A DNA stretch of 64,000 bases from Streptomyces djakartensis (GCF_014651075.1 NZ_BMWE01000017.1:62001-126000), one strand, 5' to 3'; shown: positions 1 to 11,503, counted from the stretch's first letter. Numbers and translations: made by a program. Notes: generated from the letters alone by a model not told the origin.

Positions 1-125
1 AGTCCGACGATCTCGCCGGCGTTGACCGTGAAGTCGACGGAGCGTACGGCGGTGAGGCCGCCGAAGCGCATGGTGACGTCGCGGGCTTCGAGTACAGGTG
101 TGGGCTGTGTGGTCATCGTGGTCAT
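1..125 (-). CDS. livG: Branched-chain amino acid ABC transporter ATPase, LivG-like (5' end only)
   Basis: Only the first 41 codons are in the window; the rest lies to the left. The visible N-terminus continues into the typical start of a LivG nucleotide-binding subunit (motif TMRFGGLTAV, then VNAGEIVGL leading to the Walker A loop). LivG and LivF power uptake of leucine, isoleucine and valine through LivH/LivM. The ATG at 123-125 overlaps the livM stop codon as ATGA, so the two are translationally coupled. A second in-frame ATG three codons later (114-116) is an equally possible start. Confidence 0.85.
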   Translation of the reverse strand, partial: MTTMTTQPTPVLEARDVTMRFGGLTAVRSVDFTVNAGEIVG

Positions 126-1933
126 GCCCCCGCCTTGGTGACGGCCGGTTCGTCGGTCAGCGTGGTCTGTTTGGGTACGTCGAGTTGGCCGGTCTCGTGG
201 AATTCGAGCTGGCGCCGGCGGTTGGCGATGATGCCTTCGGGGCGGAAGCGCATCAGGAGGATGAGTGCGATGCCGAAGGCGAGGAGCGACTTCTCCTGGA
301 GGAAGACGAGCTTCTCGGGGAGCAGGTAGAGCAGGGCGGCGCCGAGGAGCGGGCCGGCGACCGTGCCCATGCCGCCGAGGACGACCGCGGCCAGGAGGAA
401 CGCGGAGTTGGGCGGGGTGGAGCCGGCGAACTGGTACGGCGTGGGGACGACGCTGTAGGTGACGTGGGCGCTGACGGTGCCGGCGAGTCCGGCGAGGGAG
501 GCGCCGAGGGCGAAGGCGACGAGTTTGACGCGGAAGCCGTTGATGCCCATGGCGGTGGCGGCGGTCTCGTCCTCGCGGATGGCGATCCAGGAGCGGCCGA
601 TGCGGGAGTCCGCGGCCCTCGTGTAGACGAGGACGACGATGGCCATGATGAGGACCATCAGGAGGTAGTAGTTGGCGAAGCGGCCGAGGGTGATTCCGCC
701 GATGTCGTGGGGTTGTCCGAGGTTGAATCCGAAGAGGTTCAGGTCGGGGATGGAGGGGATGCCGTTGGGGCCGTTGGTGACGTCGGGTCCGGACTGGCCG
801 TCCATGTTGTTGACGGCGATGCGGAAGATCTCTCCGAAGCCGAGGGTGACGATGGCGAGGTAGTCGCCGCGCAGCCGCAGGGTGGGGGCGCCGATGAGGA
901 CGCCGAAGACCAGGGAGGCGGCGGCGCCGGTCAGGGCGGAGGCCCAGAACGGCAGGTGGACGCCGGAGATGGTGGAGAACTCGGAGCCGGAGACGAGGGC
1001 GGCGGTGTAGGCGCCGACGCCGAGGAAGGCGACGTATCCGAGGTCGAGGAGTCCGGCGAGGCCGACGACGATGTTGAGGCCGAGGGCGACGGTCCCGAAG
1101 ATCAGGATGTTGACGCCGATGTTGGCGTAGTGGTCGTCGGTCTGGGTGAAGGGGAAGGCGATGGCCGCGGCGAAGCCCATGGCGAGGGTGAGGCTGCGGT
1201 TGGCGGCGACGAGCGCGGAGAAGCGGTCGAGGAGGCCGGCGGTGTGGGCGGCCCACATGGCGAAGACGACGACGAAGAGGTAGCCGATGAAGAGTTCGCC
1301 GTACTCGGTGTCGATGCCGTAGGTGAAGACGCCGAGGCCGATGATGGTGACGACGGTGATGATGGCCCGCTGGATCCAGGGTGCGGTGGCCTGGGCGGCG
1401 GGGATGCGGTCGGGCTTGGCGACGTAGGCCTTGAGGGCTTCCTTGGTGCCGTCGGTGCCGGTGCGCTCCTGGGGGAGGGCGAAGGCGCCGATGACGGGCA
1501 GGAGGGAGGCGATGGCCGCGATCCAGCCGCCGGGTTCGAGGTTGACGATGCCGCCGAGTTCGACGCTGATGGCGATGACGGTGAACCAGGTGACGGTGAA
1601 TCCGCCGAGTGCGCTCAGGGTGAGGGGTGCGTTGTTGCGGGCGGGCAGCAGCCAGCCGAGGCCGCGGACGCCGTACGAGGCGAGGGCGAACAGGGTGGTG
1701 AGGACGCCGGCGGTGAAGGTCAGCCACTGAAGGCCGCCGGGGTAGCCGTTGATGGTGAGGTCGCCGGGGAACTGGTCGGTCCAGGTCCAGGCGAGGTAGG
1801 CGGAGGCCGTGGTGGCGATGCCGCCGGCGAGGACCAGGGCGCGGGCGGCCGTGGCGGGCAGCGGTATGAGGCCGCGCGGTGCGGGCGGGGTGGGGGCGGC
1901 GTCCGGTGCGGGGGTCTTGGTCGTCTCGGTCAT
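122..1933 (-). CDS. livM: Branched-chain amino acid ABC permease LivM, long form
   Basis: Membrane permease subunit of the high-affinity branched-chain amino acid importer, partner of LivH in the inner membrane. The LivM core is easy to see from about residue 285 (GLNIVVGLAGLLDLGY, then GVGAYTAAL) with about eight hydrophobic segments, and the conserved RLRGDYLAIVTLGFGEI stretch. At 603 residues it is much longer than the usual 300-450. The first ~250 residues form an extra hydrophobic region with several predicted membrane spans, so the protein has a duplicated-looking N-terminal membrane module. It sits 4 nt after livH and overlaps livG, in one minus-strand operon livK-livH-livM-livG. Confidence 0.93.
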   Translation of the reverse strand: MTETTKTPAPDAAPTPPAPRGLIPLPATAARALVLAGGIATTASAYLAWTWTDQFPGDLTINGYPGGLQWLTFTAGVLTTLFALASYGVRGLGWLLPARNNAPLTLSALGGFTVTWFTVIAISVELGGIVNLEPGGWIAAIASLLPVIGAFALPQERTGTDGTKEALKAYVAKPDRIPAAQATAPWIQRAIITVVTIIGLGVFTYGIDTEYGELFIGYLFVVVFAMWAAHTAGLLDRFSALVAANRSLTLAMGFAAAIAFPFTQTDDHYANIGVNILIFGTVALGLNIVVGLAGLLDLGYVAFLGVGAYTAALVSGSEFSTISGVHLPFWASALTGAAASLVFGVLIGAPTLRLRGDYLAIVTLGFGEIFRIAVNNMDGQSGPDVTNGPNGIPSIPDLNLFGFNLGQPHDIGGITLGRFANYYLLMVLIMAIVVLVYTRAADSRIGRSWIAIREDETAATAMGINGFRVKLVAFALGASLAGLAGTVSAHVTYSVVPTPYQFAGSTPPNSAFLLAAVVLGGMGTVAGPLLGAALLYLLPEKLVFLQEKSLLAFGIALILLMRFRPEGIIANRRRQLEFHETGQLDVPKQTTLTDEPAVTKAGA

Positions 1934-1937
1934 GTGA

Positions 1938-2867
1938 TCACGCCCTGTCCGCGACGCGCTCGCCGAGCAGGCCCTGGGGCCGGAACAGCAGCACGAGGAT
2001 GAGGAGGCAGAAGGCCCAGACGTTCGCCCAGCTCTGGCCGCCGAGCTGCTGCATGCCGGGGATCTCGTCGATGTAGGCGGAGGCGAGGGTCTCGGCGATG
2101 CCGAGGACGACGCCGCCGAGCATGGCTCCGTAGATGTTGCCGATGCCGCCGAGGACGGCGGCGGTGAAGGCCTTGAGGCCCATGAGGAAGCCCATGCGGT
2201 AGTCGACGTTGCCGTACTTGAGTCCGTAGGCGACGGCGGCGACGGCGGCGAAGAAGCCGCCGATGGCGAAGGCGATGACGATGATGCGGTTGGTGTCGAT
2301 GCCCATGAGCTGTGCGGTGTCGGGGTCCTGCGCGGTGGCCTGCATGGCGCGGCCGGTGCGGCTGCGGCGCACGAAGAGGGCGAGGGCGGCCATGCAGATG
2401 ACGGCGGCGAGGATGAGGAAGATGTCGGCGTCCTTGATGGTGACGGAGCCGATGTCGTGGGTGGCGTCGAGGCCGGGGAAGGCGCGGGCGCGGTCGGCGC
2501 CGGGGTAGAAGTTGCGGACGACTTCCTGGAGGGCCAGGGAGAGGCCGATGGCGGTGATGAGCGGTGCCAGGCGTGGTGCTCCGCGCAGTGGCCGGTAGGC
2601 GAATCGTTCAGCTCCGACGGCGATGAGGATGGCCACGAGGGCGCCGCCGAGGAGCATGAGCGGTACGGCGAGGGCCATCGAGGTGCCGTCGGGCAGGATG
2701 TAGAAGTAGACCGTGAGGGCGCCGAACGCTCCGGTCATGAAGATCTCGCCGTGCGCGAAGTTGATGAGCTGGACGATGCCGTACACCATCGTGTAGCCGA
2801 TGGCGATCAGCCCGTACATCGAGCCGAGAAGCAGCCCGTTGGCCAGCTGCTGCGGCAGGGTGTTCAC
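1938..2867 (-). CDS. livH: Branched-chain amino acid ABC permease LivH
   Basis: Second membrane permease of the liv importer, 309 residues, the normal family length. The N-terminus carries the signature GLLLGSMYGLIAIGYTMVYG and INFAHGE, and the C-terminal half holds GLKAFTAAVLGGIGN and GAMLGG, both typical of LivH. Start: GTG at 2865-2867, preceded by GGAGG 7 nt upstream; a nearer ATG is out of frame. It is separated from livK by 138 bp that contain a terminator-like hairpin, and followed by livM after 4 nt. Confidence 0.94.
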   Translation of the reverse strand: MNTLPQQLANGLLLGSMYGLIAIGYTMVYGIVQLINFAHGEIFMTGAFGALTVYFYILPDGTSMALAVPLMLLGGALVAILIAVGAERFAYRPLRGAPRLAPLITAIGLSLALQEVVRNFYPGADRARAFPGLDATHDIGSVTIKDADIFLILAAVICMAALALFVRRSRTGRAMQATAQDPDTAQLMGIDTNRIIVIAFAIGGFFAAVAAVAYGLKYGNVDYRMGFLMGLKAFTAAVLGGIGNIYGAMLGGVVLGIAETLASAYIDEIPGMQQLGGQSWANVWAFCLLILVLLFRPQGLLGERVADRA

Positions 2868-2944
2868 CGCATGGCCTCCATGTCGCTGGTGGTCGTGTGC
2901 ACTGGATGAGTGCGTGGTCGCGTGCTGTGTGGGGGTGTGAAAAG

Positions 2945-2980
2945 GGGCCGCGCGGTCGGGGTCGTCCTCCCGCGCGGCCC
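2945..2980 (-). terminator. Hairpin with T-tract between livK and livH
   Basis: Perfect 10-bp inverted repeat (GGGCCGCGCG at 2945-2954, CGCGCGGCCC at 2971-2980). Read on the minus strand it lies 26 nt after the livK stop and is followed by CCCCTTTTC. It looks like an intrinsic terminator that lets only part of the transcription continue into livH. This would give more binding protein than permease, as is common for ABC importers (inference). Confidence 0.65.
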
Positions 2981-3005
2981 GTGGTGCGGCTATGTGGGGG
3001 CCGGA

Positions 3006-4250
3006 CTACTGCAGGTCGGCGGTGCCGGTCTCGACGTCCTTCCAGGCGCCCTTCTCGACCTGGTACACCGTCAGCTGCTTGTTGGTGGTGTCGCCGTACT
3101 CGTCGAAGGAGATCTTGCCGGTGAGGCCTTCGAAGTCGGACTTCTGGACTCCGTCGACGACCTTGGAGCGCAGGTCGTTGATGTCGGTGGGCACCTTGCC
3201 GCCGTTGGCGTCGGCCGCGGCCTTGACGGCCTTGATGATGGCGGTGGTGGCGTCGTAGGCGTAGGCGCCGTAGGCGCCGTAGTCGCCCTTGTAGCCCTTG
3301 GACTTGTAGGTCTGGATGAACTGCTTGGCCGCGGGCAGGGTGTCGGCGGGGACACCGATGGCGGTGGCGAGGTCACCCTCGGAGGACTTGCCGGCTGCCT
3401 CGATGTAGGTGGAGGCGAACATGCCGTCGCCGCCGAACAGCGGGATCTTGACGCCGGCGTCCTTGAGCTGCTTGGTGATCAGCGCGGACTCGTCGTACTG
3501 GCCGCCGTAGTAGAGCAGGTCGGCACCGGAGTTCTTGATCTTCGTGACGAGGGAGCCGAAGTCCTTGTCGCCGGTGTTGACGTGGTCGGTGGCGACGACC
3601 TTGCCGCCCATCTTCTTGTACTGCTCGGCGAAGATCTTCGCCAGGCCGGCGCCGTAGGTCTGCTTGTCGTCGACGACGAAGGCCTTCTTCTTCTTGAGGC
3701 CGTTGTACGCGTAGCCGGCGGCGAAGCTGCCCTGCAGTTCGTCGGTGGTGGCGGTACGGAAGTACGTCTTGTAGGGGCGCTTCTTGTCCGTCTGCCAGTT
3801 CTTGCCCTGGGTCAGTTCGGGGTTGGTGTTCGCCGGGGAGATCTGGACCATGTTGGCCGAGGCGAAGACCTGCTGCATCGTCTGGGCGACGCCGGAGTTC
3901 AGGGGGCCGACGGCGCCGACGGCGGTCTTGTCGCCGACGATGCTGGTGGCGTTGGACTGGCCGGTGGCCGGCTGCGCCTTGTCGTCGAGGGCGGTGAGCT
4001 TGAATTTGACGCCCGGGACCCAGTTGTTCTTGTTGGCGTCGTCGACGGCGATCTGTGCGCCGTACTGGATGCCGAGGCCGGTGGTGGAGTTCTCACCGGA
4101 GAGGGGGGCGTCCACGCCGATGGTGAGCGTGGTGCTGTTCCCGCTGTCTCCGCCCTTGTCACCGCTGTCGTCTCGGGAGCCGCAGGCGGTGAGAGTCAGA
4201 GCTCCGGTCGTGAGAACGGAGGTAAGAATCACCAAGGAACGCTGTCGCAC
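3006..4250 (-). CDS. livK: Branched-chain amino acid ABC substrate-binding lipoprotein
   Basis: Extracellular binding protein that delivers branched-chain amino acids (possibly other amino acids or amides) to LivHM. The protein opens with a basic/hydrophobic signal and a lipobox LTAC, so it is a lipoprotein anchored by the cysteine. The mature part starts with a low-complexity GDKGGDSGNS linker and then TIGVDAPLSGENS, the start of a Peripla_BP_6 fold. It has 414 residues from the chosen start. I chose GTG at 4248-4250 because AAGGA lies 8 nt upstream; the longer GTG at 4265 would put this ribosome site inside the gene. It is the first gene of the liv operon. Confidence 0.92.
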   Translation of the reverse strand: MRQRSLVILTSVLTTGALTLTACGSRDDSGDKGGDSGNSTTLTIGVDAPLSGENSTTGLGIQYGAQIAVDDANKNNWVPGVKFKLTALDDKAQPATGQSNATSIVGDKTAVGAVGPLNSGVAQTMQQVFASANMVQISPANTNPELTQGKNWQTDKKRPYKTYFRTATTDELQGSFAAGYAYNGLKKKKAFVVDDKQTYGAGLAKIFAEQYKKMGGKVVATDHVNTGDKDFGSLVTKIKNSGADLLYYGGQYDESALITKQLKDAGVKIPLFGGDGMFASTYIEAAGKSSEGDLATAIGVPADTLPAAKQFIQTYKSKGYKGDYGAYGAYAYDATTAIIKAVKAAADANGGKVPTDINDLRSKVVDGVQKSDFEGLTGKISFDEYGDTTNKQLTVYQVEKGAWKDVETGTADLQ

Positions 4251-4340
4251 AATCAGTCCTTTCACAGGCAGGCCCCGCCCTGGTCGGGGGGTGAGTGCCG
4301 CGCTGGTACCGAACTCCCGATGGAGCGGTGACTGGCCGTG

Positions 4341-4370
4341 ACTCTAAGCCCGGGATAAGGGCAGGGTCAG
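4341..4370 (-). promoter_or_regulatory. Probable vegetative promoter of the liv operon
   Basis: On the minus strand CTGACC (4365-4370) and TAGAGT (4341-4346) are spaced by 18 bp, a fair match to the HrdB consensus, about 90 nt upstream of the chosen livK start. The rest of the 4371-4776 gap shows no recognisable gene apart from the hairpin at 4709-4731. Confidence 0.4.
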
Positions 4371-4708
4371 CGGCGCGGGCTGGCTTGTGACTTTCTTGTT
4401 ATGACGTCGTGGATGCCCGGTCTCGGTGGCGGCCCCTCTCGGCGGGTTTGGTCGTTTTTGGCCGCTGTCCGCATTTTGAGAACGCGCACTTCCGGTTGGC
4501 CCTGGCCGAGATCGTGCGGTCGGCGGTGCGCGGGCGACGCGGACAAGATCGGAAAGGGCGTGGGAATGGGCGCGGCCGAAGACGAAACCGTGATGCCGCA
4601 TTGCGTGCTTGTTACGCAGCGTTACGCCGTGGAAAGAAGTGTGGGCGTCGAGGGGAGTTCCGGAGCCATCGGGAAAGGCGATTCGGCTCGGATGGCGGGC
4701 ATGGCGAC

Positions 4709-4731
4709 GCCCCGCCGCTCCGGGGCGGGGC
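4709..4731 (-). terminator. Hairpin after the secreted protease gene
   Basis: GCCCCGCC (4709-4716) pairs with GGCGGGGC (4724-4731) across a 7-nt loop. It lies 46 nt downstream of the protease stop codon on the minus strand. There is no T-tract, as is usual for Streptomyces terminators. Confidence 0.45.
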
Positions 4732-4776
4732 CCGGTGCGGCGGGGCGGTCGGTGGTGCGGTGCGGCCGTCGCGGGG

Positions 4777-5649
4777 CTACGGCAGCTGTGTGAAGGGCGA
4801 CAGGAACGCGCGGGCGCCCGGGGTGTCCAGACGGTAGGTCACGTTGGTGGCGTAGCAGGGGGTGTCGCCGGTGATGGTGGTGGCGGCGAGGATGCGTTTG
4901 CCGCCGATCGTCGCGAAGTTGGGGCCGCCCGAGTCGCCGTAGCAGGCACCGCCGTTGCCCTGCGGCGCGGTCATGGCGAGGCGGGCCCAGGAGTCGTTGA
5001 GGGCGTCGAAGGTGACGGGTGCCTTCATGCGGACGCCGCCGCCGGGGTGGGTCTGGCCGCCGGGGCCGCCCACGGCCTCCTGGGTGCCGTATCCAACGAC
5101 GGTCCAGTCGGTGTCGTTGAGGCCTCGCGGGCCGAGTCTGCCGAGCTGGTTCGCGGTGGGCAGGGCGGCCGGGGTGAAGGTCCAGCGGGCCTTGACCGCG
5201 GCGGCGGAAAGCTGGACCACCGAGATGTCGTGGGTGTCGGAGGCGGGCCCCGGGTAGTCCGGGTGCGAGTGGGCCGTGCCGGGGACGGCGACGGCGGCGG
5301 CCTGCGCGGCCGGGTCGCCGGGGTGCTTCTTCGCCGCGGCGTCGAGCCCGGCCTGCACGTCCTGGTCCAGGGACACGTAGAACCGCACGTTGTCCGGCCA
5401 GTCGGTGGTGCAGTGCGCGGCGGTCAGGAAGGTGTCCCGGTCGATCATGGTGCCGGAGCAGACCCAGTCGACCCGGTCGGGGGTCGCGGGGTCGCCGTCG
5501 TTGTCCCAGGTGGCCACGAGCGCGCCGACCTCGGTGCGTTCGGGGGCGGGCGTGGCGTTGTAGGAGTTGATGGCGGAGGACGGCAGCGCGGTGGCGAGCA
5601 CGGCGGCGCATGCCGTGGCGGTGACGGCGATGGCACGTACGGTGGTCAA
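4777..5649 (-). CDS. Secreted trypsin-like serine protease (S1 family)
   Basis: Extracellular chymotrypsin-fold protein of 290 residues. A signal peptide is clear (hydrophobic stretch to about residue 25, ALPSSA cleavage region). The catalytic triad is visible: His79 in TAAHC, Asp141 in HDIS, Ser240 in GDSGGP, so the enzyme should be active. Cysteines at 64 and 80 form the usual disulphide beside the active histidine. The start is TTG at 5647-5649, supported by AGAAGG 7 nt upstream; there is no ATG or GTG nearby in frame. It appears to be a single gene. The substrate cannot be read from the sequence. Confidence 0.85.
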   Translation of the reverse strand: MTTVRAIAVTATACAAVLATALPSSAINSYNATPAPERTEVGALVATWDNDGDPATPDRVDWVCSGTMIDRDTFLTAAHCTTDWPDNVRFYVSLDQDVQAGLDAAAKKHPGDPAAQAAAVAVPGTAHSHPDYPGPASDTHDISVVQLSAAAVKARWTFTPAALPTANQLGRLGPRGLNDTDWTVVGYGTQEAVGGPGGQTHPGGGVRMKAPVTFDALNDSWARLAMTAPQGNGGACYGDSGGPNFATIGGKRILAATTITGDTPCYATNVTYRLDTPGARAFLSPFTQLP

Positions 5650-5716
5650 GAGAAACCCTTCTAGGGGTGGGACGGGTCTTCTCCTGTGGGGGTGGAGCGT
5701 CAGTGAAGCGCCTGGC

Positions 5717-5743
5717 GGCGGCCGCTACAAGGGCACGGCCGCC
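5717..5743 (-). terminator. Hairpin after the thioesterase gene
   Basis: Perfect 8-bp inverted repeat GGCGGCCG (5717-5724) and CGGCCGCC (5736-5743), starting 25 nt after the thioesterase stop on the minus strand. It lacks a T-tract. Confidence 0.5.
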
Positions 5744-5767
5744 TCTCCAGGGTTTTCCCTATGTCGC

Positions 5768-6256
5768 TCAGCTCGCGGAACGGATGAGTGCCTCGTCGCC
5801 CGGCTGCACGTCGCGCAGCAGACAGGTCAGCCTGGCGGTGCACACCCTCTTGTCGTTCTCGTCGGTGATGACGATCTCGTATGTGGCGGTCGAGCGCCCC
5901 CGGTGCACGGGCGTGGCCACACCGGTGACGAGGCCGGAGCGCACCCCGCGGTGGTGGGTGCAGTTCAGGTCGACGCCCACGGCGATCTTGGAGCTGCCGC
6001 CGTGCAGCATCGACCCGATGGAACCGAGGGTCTCGGCCAGCACCGCGGAGGCCCCGCCGTGCAGCAGGCCGTAGGGCTGGGTGTTGCCCTCGACGGGCAT
6101 CGTGCCGACCACCCGGTCCGCCGAGGCCTCCGAGATCTGGACGCCCATCCGGGATCCGAGGTGGCCCGCGGAGAACAGGGCCAGGAGGTCCACGCCGAGC
6201 GCCGCGTACTCGTCGATGACCTCTTGCGGGAACTTCACATGCTGCTGCTCACCCAT
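5768..6256 (-). CDS. Hotdog-fold thioesterase (PaaI/YdiI type)
   Basis: Small cytoplasmic acyl-CoA thioesterase-like protein, 162 residues, the full family length. The hotdog signature is clear: PYGLLHGGASAVLAETLGS, with the catalytic-type glutamate in the AET segment, then GVDLNCTHHRGV and the STATYEI strand. Members cleave phenylacetyl-CoA, hydroxybenzoyl-CoA or dihydroxynaphthoyl-CoA type thioesters; which one applies here cannot be told. It lies 56 nt downstream of the molybdopterin oxidoreductase and may be cotranscribed with it. Its own terminator follows. Confidence 0.85.
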   Translation of the reverse strand: MGEQQHVKFPQEVIDEYAALGVDLLALFSAGHLGSRMGVQISEASADRVVGTMPVEGNTQPYGLLHGGASAVLAETLGSIGSMLHGGSSKIAVGVDLNCTHHRGVRSGLVTGVATPVHRGRSTATYEIVITDENDKRVCTARLTCLLRDVQPGDEALIRSAS

Positions 6257-6311
6257 GGGGCCCTGCTCCGTTCGTGCTCGTCGATCGGCTGCCTCGCTGC
6301 TGAGCGAACGC

Positions 6312-8591
<2,280 letters not shown>

Positions 8592-8699
8592 CGCACGCTC
8601 CTCTTCGACTGCGCAGTGAGGTCAGTGTCCGATCCTCGCACGGGCCGGTGACATCGGGGGTGGGGTGGAGTGTCAGTGGGGCGTGGCAGGATCGGGTAC

Positions 8700-11426
8700 G
8701 TGGCAGAGACAGCATCGAAGACGACCGACAAGACCTCCGGCGGCAGCCGTCCGCGACTGATGCTCATGGACGGGCACTCGCTGGCCTACCGCGCGTTCTT
8801 CGCGCTGCCGGCGGAGAACTTCACCACCGCGACGGGCCAGCCGACGAACGCGATCTACGGCTTCGCGTCGATGCTGGCCAACACGCTGCGCGACGAGGCG
8901 CCCACGCACTTCGCGGTCGCCTTCGACGTCTCCCGCAAGACCTGGCGGTCGCAGGAGTTCACCGAGTACAAGGCGAACCGCTCCAAGACCCCCGACGAGT
9001 TCAAGGGGCAGGTCGAGCTGATCTGCGAGCTCCTCGACGCGATGGGCGCGGCCCGCTTCGCGGTCGACGGCTTCGAGGCGGACGACGTCATCGCCACCCT
9101 CGCCACCCAGGCCGAGGCCGAGGGCTTCGAAGTGCTGATCGTCACCGGTGACCGGGACTCCTTCCAGCTGGTCAGCGAGCACACCACGGTGCTTTACCCG
9201 ACCAAGGGCGTCTCCGAGCTGACCCGCTTCACCCCGGAGAAGGTGTTCGAGAAGTACGGGCTGACGCCCGCCCAGTACCCCGACTTCGCGGCCCTGCGGG
9301 GTGACCCCTCCGACAACCTGCCCGGCATCCCCGGCGTCGGGGAGAAGACGGCCGCGAAGTGGATCAACCAGTTCGGCTCCTTCGCGGAACTCGTCGAGCG
9401 GGTGGAAGAGGTCAAGGGCAAGGCCGGCCAGAACCTCCGCGACCACCTGGAAGCGGTCAAGCTCAACCGCCGGCTCACCGAGCTGGAGCGCCGGGTGGAG
9501 CTGCCCAAGGGCGTCGCCGACCTGGAGCGGGCCGCCTACGACCGCAAGGCCGTCGCGACGGTCCTCGACACCCTGGAGATCCGCAACCCCTCCCTGCGCG
9601 AGCGGCTCTTCGCCGTCGACCCCGGCGCCGAGGAGGCCGAGACCACCCCGATCAGCACGGATGGCGTGCGGCTGGACGGCACGGTGCTCGGCACCGGCGA
9701 GCTGACCGCCTGGCTCACCGAGCACGGCACCCAGCCCCTGGGTGTCGCCACCGTCGACGCCTGGGCACTGGGCACGGGCTCCGTCGCCGAGGTCGCCCTC
9801 GCCGCCCCCGGCGGACCGGCCGCCTGGTTCGACCCCTCCCAGCTGGACGAGGCCGACGAGAAGGCGTTCGCGGCCTGGCTCGCCGACGCCGGCCGGCCCA
9901 AGATCCTGCACAACGCCAAGGGCGCCATGCGCGTCTTCGCCGAGCACGGCTGGAGCGTCGAGGGCGTGACCATGGACACCGCCCTCGCCGCCTACCTGGT
10001 CAAGCCGGGCCGCCGCTCCTTCGACCTGGACGCGCTCTCCCTGGAGTACCTGCACCGCGAGCTGGCCCCCGCCGCCGCGGCCGACGGCCAGCTCGCCTTC
10101 GGCGCGGACGACGCCGCCGAGGCCGAGGCCCTGATGATCCAGGCCCGCGCCGTCCTCGACCTGGGTGAGGCCTTCGAGAGCCGCCTGGAGGAGGTGGGCG
10201 CCGCCGACCTGCTGCGCGACATGGAGCTTCCCACGTCCGCGCTGCTCGCCCGCATGGAGCGGCACGGCATCGCGGCCGACCGGGCCCACCTGGAGGCCAT
10301 GGAGCAGATGTTCGCCGGCGCCGTCCAGCAGGCGGTGAAGGAGGCCCACGCCGCGGCCGGGCACGAGTTCAACCTGGGCTCGCCCAAGCAGCTCCAGGAG
10401 GTCCTCTTCGGCGAGCTGGCCCTGCCCAAGACCAAGCGGACCAAGACCGGCTACACCACGGACGCCGACGCGCTCGCCTGGCTCGCGGGCCAGACGGACA
10501 ACGAGCTTCCGGTGATCATGCTCCGCCACCGCGAGCAGGCCAAGCTCCGCGTCACCGTCGAGGGCCTGATCAAGACGATCGCCGCGGACGGCCGGATCCA
10601 CACCACGTTCAACCAGACCGTCGCCGCCACCGGCCGCCTGTCCTCGACCGACCCGAACCTCCAGAACATCCCCGTCCGCACCGACGAGGGCCGGGCGATC
10701 CGCCGTGGCTTCGTCGTGGGCGAGGGCTTCGAGTCCCTGATGACGGCCGACTACAGCCAGATCGAGCTGCGCGTGATGGCGCACCTCTCCGAGGACGAGG
10801 GCCTGATCGAGGCCTTCACCTCCGGCGAGGACCTGCACACCACGGCCGCCTCCCAGGTCTTCGCGGTCGAGCCGGCCGCGGTGGACGCCGAGATGCGCCG
10901 CAAGATCAAGGCCATGTCGTACGGCCTGGCCTACGGACTGTCCGCCTTCGGCCTCTCCCAGCAGCTGAACATCGAGGCGGCGGAGGCCCGCGCCCTGATG
11001 GACGCCTACTTCGAGCGGTTCGGCGGCGTACGGGACTATCTGCGCCGGGCGGTCGACGAGGCCCGGGCGACGGGTTACACGGCGACGCTCTTCGGACGCC
11101 GCCGCTACCTGCCCGACCTCAACAGCGACAACCGGCAGCGCCGCGAGGCCGCCGAGCGGATGGCCCTGAACGCTCCCATCCAGGGCACCGCGGCCGACAT
11201 CGTCAAGATCGCCATGCTCAAGGTGGACAGCGCGCTGAAGGAGGCGGGTCTGACCTCCCGCATGCTGCTCCAGGTCCACGACGAGATCGTCCTGGAGGTC
11301 GCCCCGGGGGAGCGCCCGGCCGCCGAGGAACTCGTGCGCCGCGAGATGGCGAACGCCGTCCGGCTCCGCGTCCCCCTGGGCGTCTCGGTGGGCGCGGGGC
11401 CGGACTGGGAGTCGGCGGCCCACTGA
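8700..11426 (+). CDS. polA: DNA polymerase I
   Basis: Repair and Okazaki-fragment polymerase, 908 residues from the chosen start. Order of domains: 5'-nuclease (DGHSLAYRAFF near residue 25, GDRDSFQL near 150, then a helix-hairpin-helix GIPGVGEKTA); a degenerate 3'-5' exonuclease fold (about 310-490) in which the metal-binding acidic motifs are lost, as in other actinobacterial PolA; and a family A polymerase domain with RLSSTDPNLQNIP, DYSQIELR (near 685), the O-helix KAMSYGLAYG and QVHDEIVLE (near 857). I chose GTG at 8700 (protein start VAETASK) because AGGAT lies 9 nt upstream; a GTG at 8670 is the longer alternative. It is monocistronic in appearance. Confidence 0.96.
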   Translation: MAETASKTTDKTSGGSRPRLMLMDGHSLAYRAFFALPAENFTTATGQPTNAIYGFASMLANTLRDEAPTHFAVAFDVSRKTWRSQEFTEYKANRSKTPDEFKGQVELICELLDAMGAARFAVDGFEADDVIATLATQAEAEGFEVLIVTGDRDSFQLVSEHTTVLYPTKGVSELTRFTPEKVFEKYGLTPAQYPDFAALRGDPSDNLPGIPGVGEKTAAKWINQFGSFAELVERVEEVKGKAGQNLRDHLEAVKLNRRLTELERRVELPKGVADLERAAYDRKAVATVLDTLEIRNPSLRERLFAVDPGAEEAETTPISTDGVRLDGTVLGTGELTAWLTEHGTQPLGVATVDAWALGTGSVAEVALAAPGGPAAWFDPSQLDEADEKAFAAWLADAGRPKILHNAKGAMRVFAEHGWSVEGVTMDTALAAYLVKPGRRSFDLDALSLEYLHRELAPAAAADGQLAFGADDAAEAEALMIQARAVLDLGEAFESRLEEVGAADLLRDMELPTSALLARMERHGIAADRAHLEAMEQMFAGAVQQAVKEAHAAAGHEFNLGSPKQLQEVLFGELALPKTKRTKTGYTTDADALAWLAGQTDNELPVIMLRHREQAKLRVTVEGLIKTIAADGRIHTTFNQTVAATGRLSSTDPNLQNIPVRTDEGRAIRRGFVVGEGFESLMTADYSQIELRVMAHLSEDEGLIEAFTSGEDLHTTAASQVFAVEPAAVDAEMRRKIKAMSYGLAYGLSAFGLSQQLNIEAAEARALMDAYFERFGGVRDYLRRAVDEARATGYTATLFGRRRYLPDLNSDNRQRREAAERMALNAPIQGTAADIVKIAMLKVDSALKEAGLTSRMLLQVHDEIVLEVAPGERPAAEELVRREMANAVRLRVPLGVSVGAGPDWESAAH

Positions 11427-11503
11427 GGGGTTCCTTCACCATGCCCGCCCGGGTCGCGCGGCCCGGCACCGCGACTCGCCGCGTTGCCCAAACGCCTGCG
11501 TGG

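Noticed and set aside
98..2002. 634-codon open frame on the plus strand over livM
   Set aside because: It is antisense to a certain permease gene and its protein is Gly/Asp/Glu low-complexity, the usual mirror image of a GC-rich gene.
8673..11423. 916-codon minus-strand frame covering polA
   Set aside because: Composition is Gly/Leu/Val/Glu-rich without any domain; polA on the other strand explains the bias fully.
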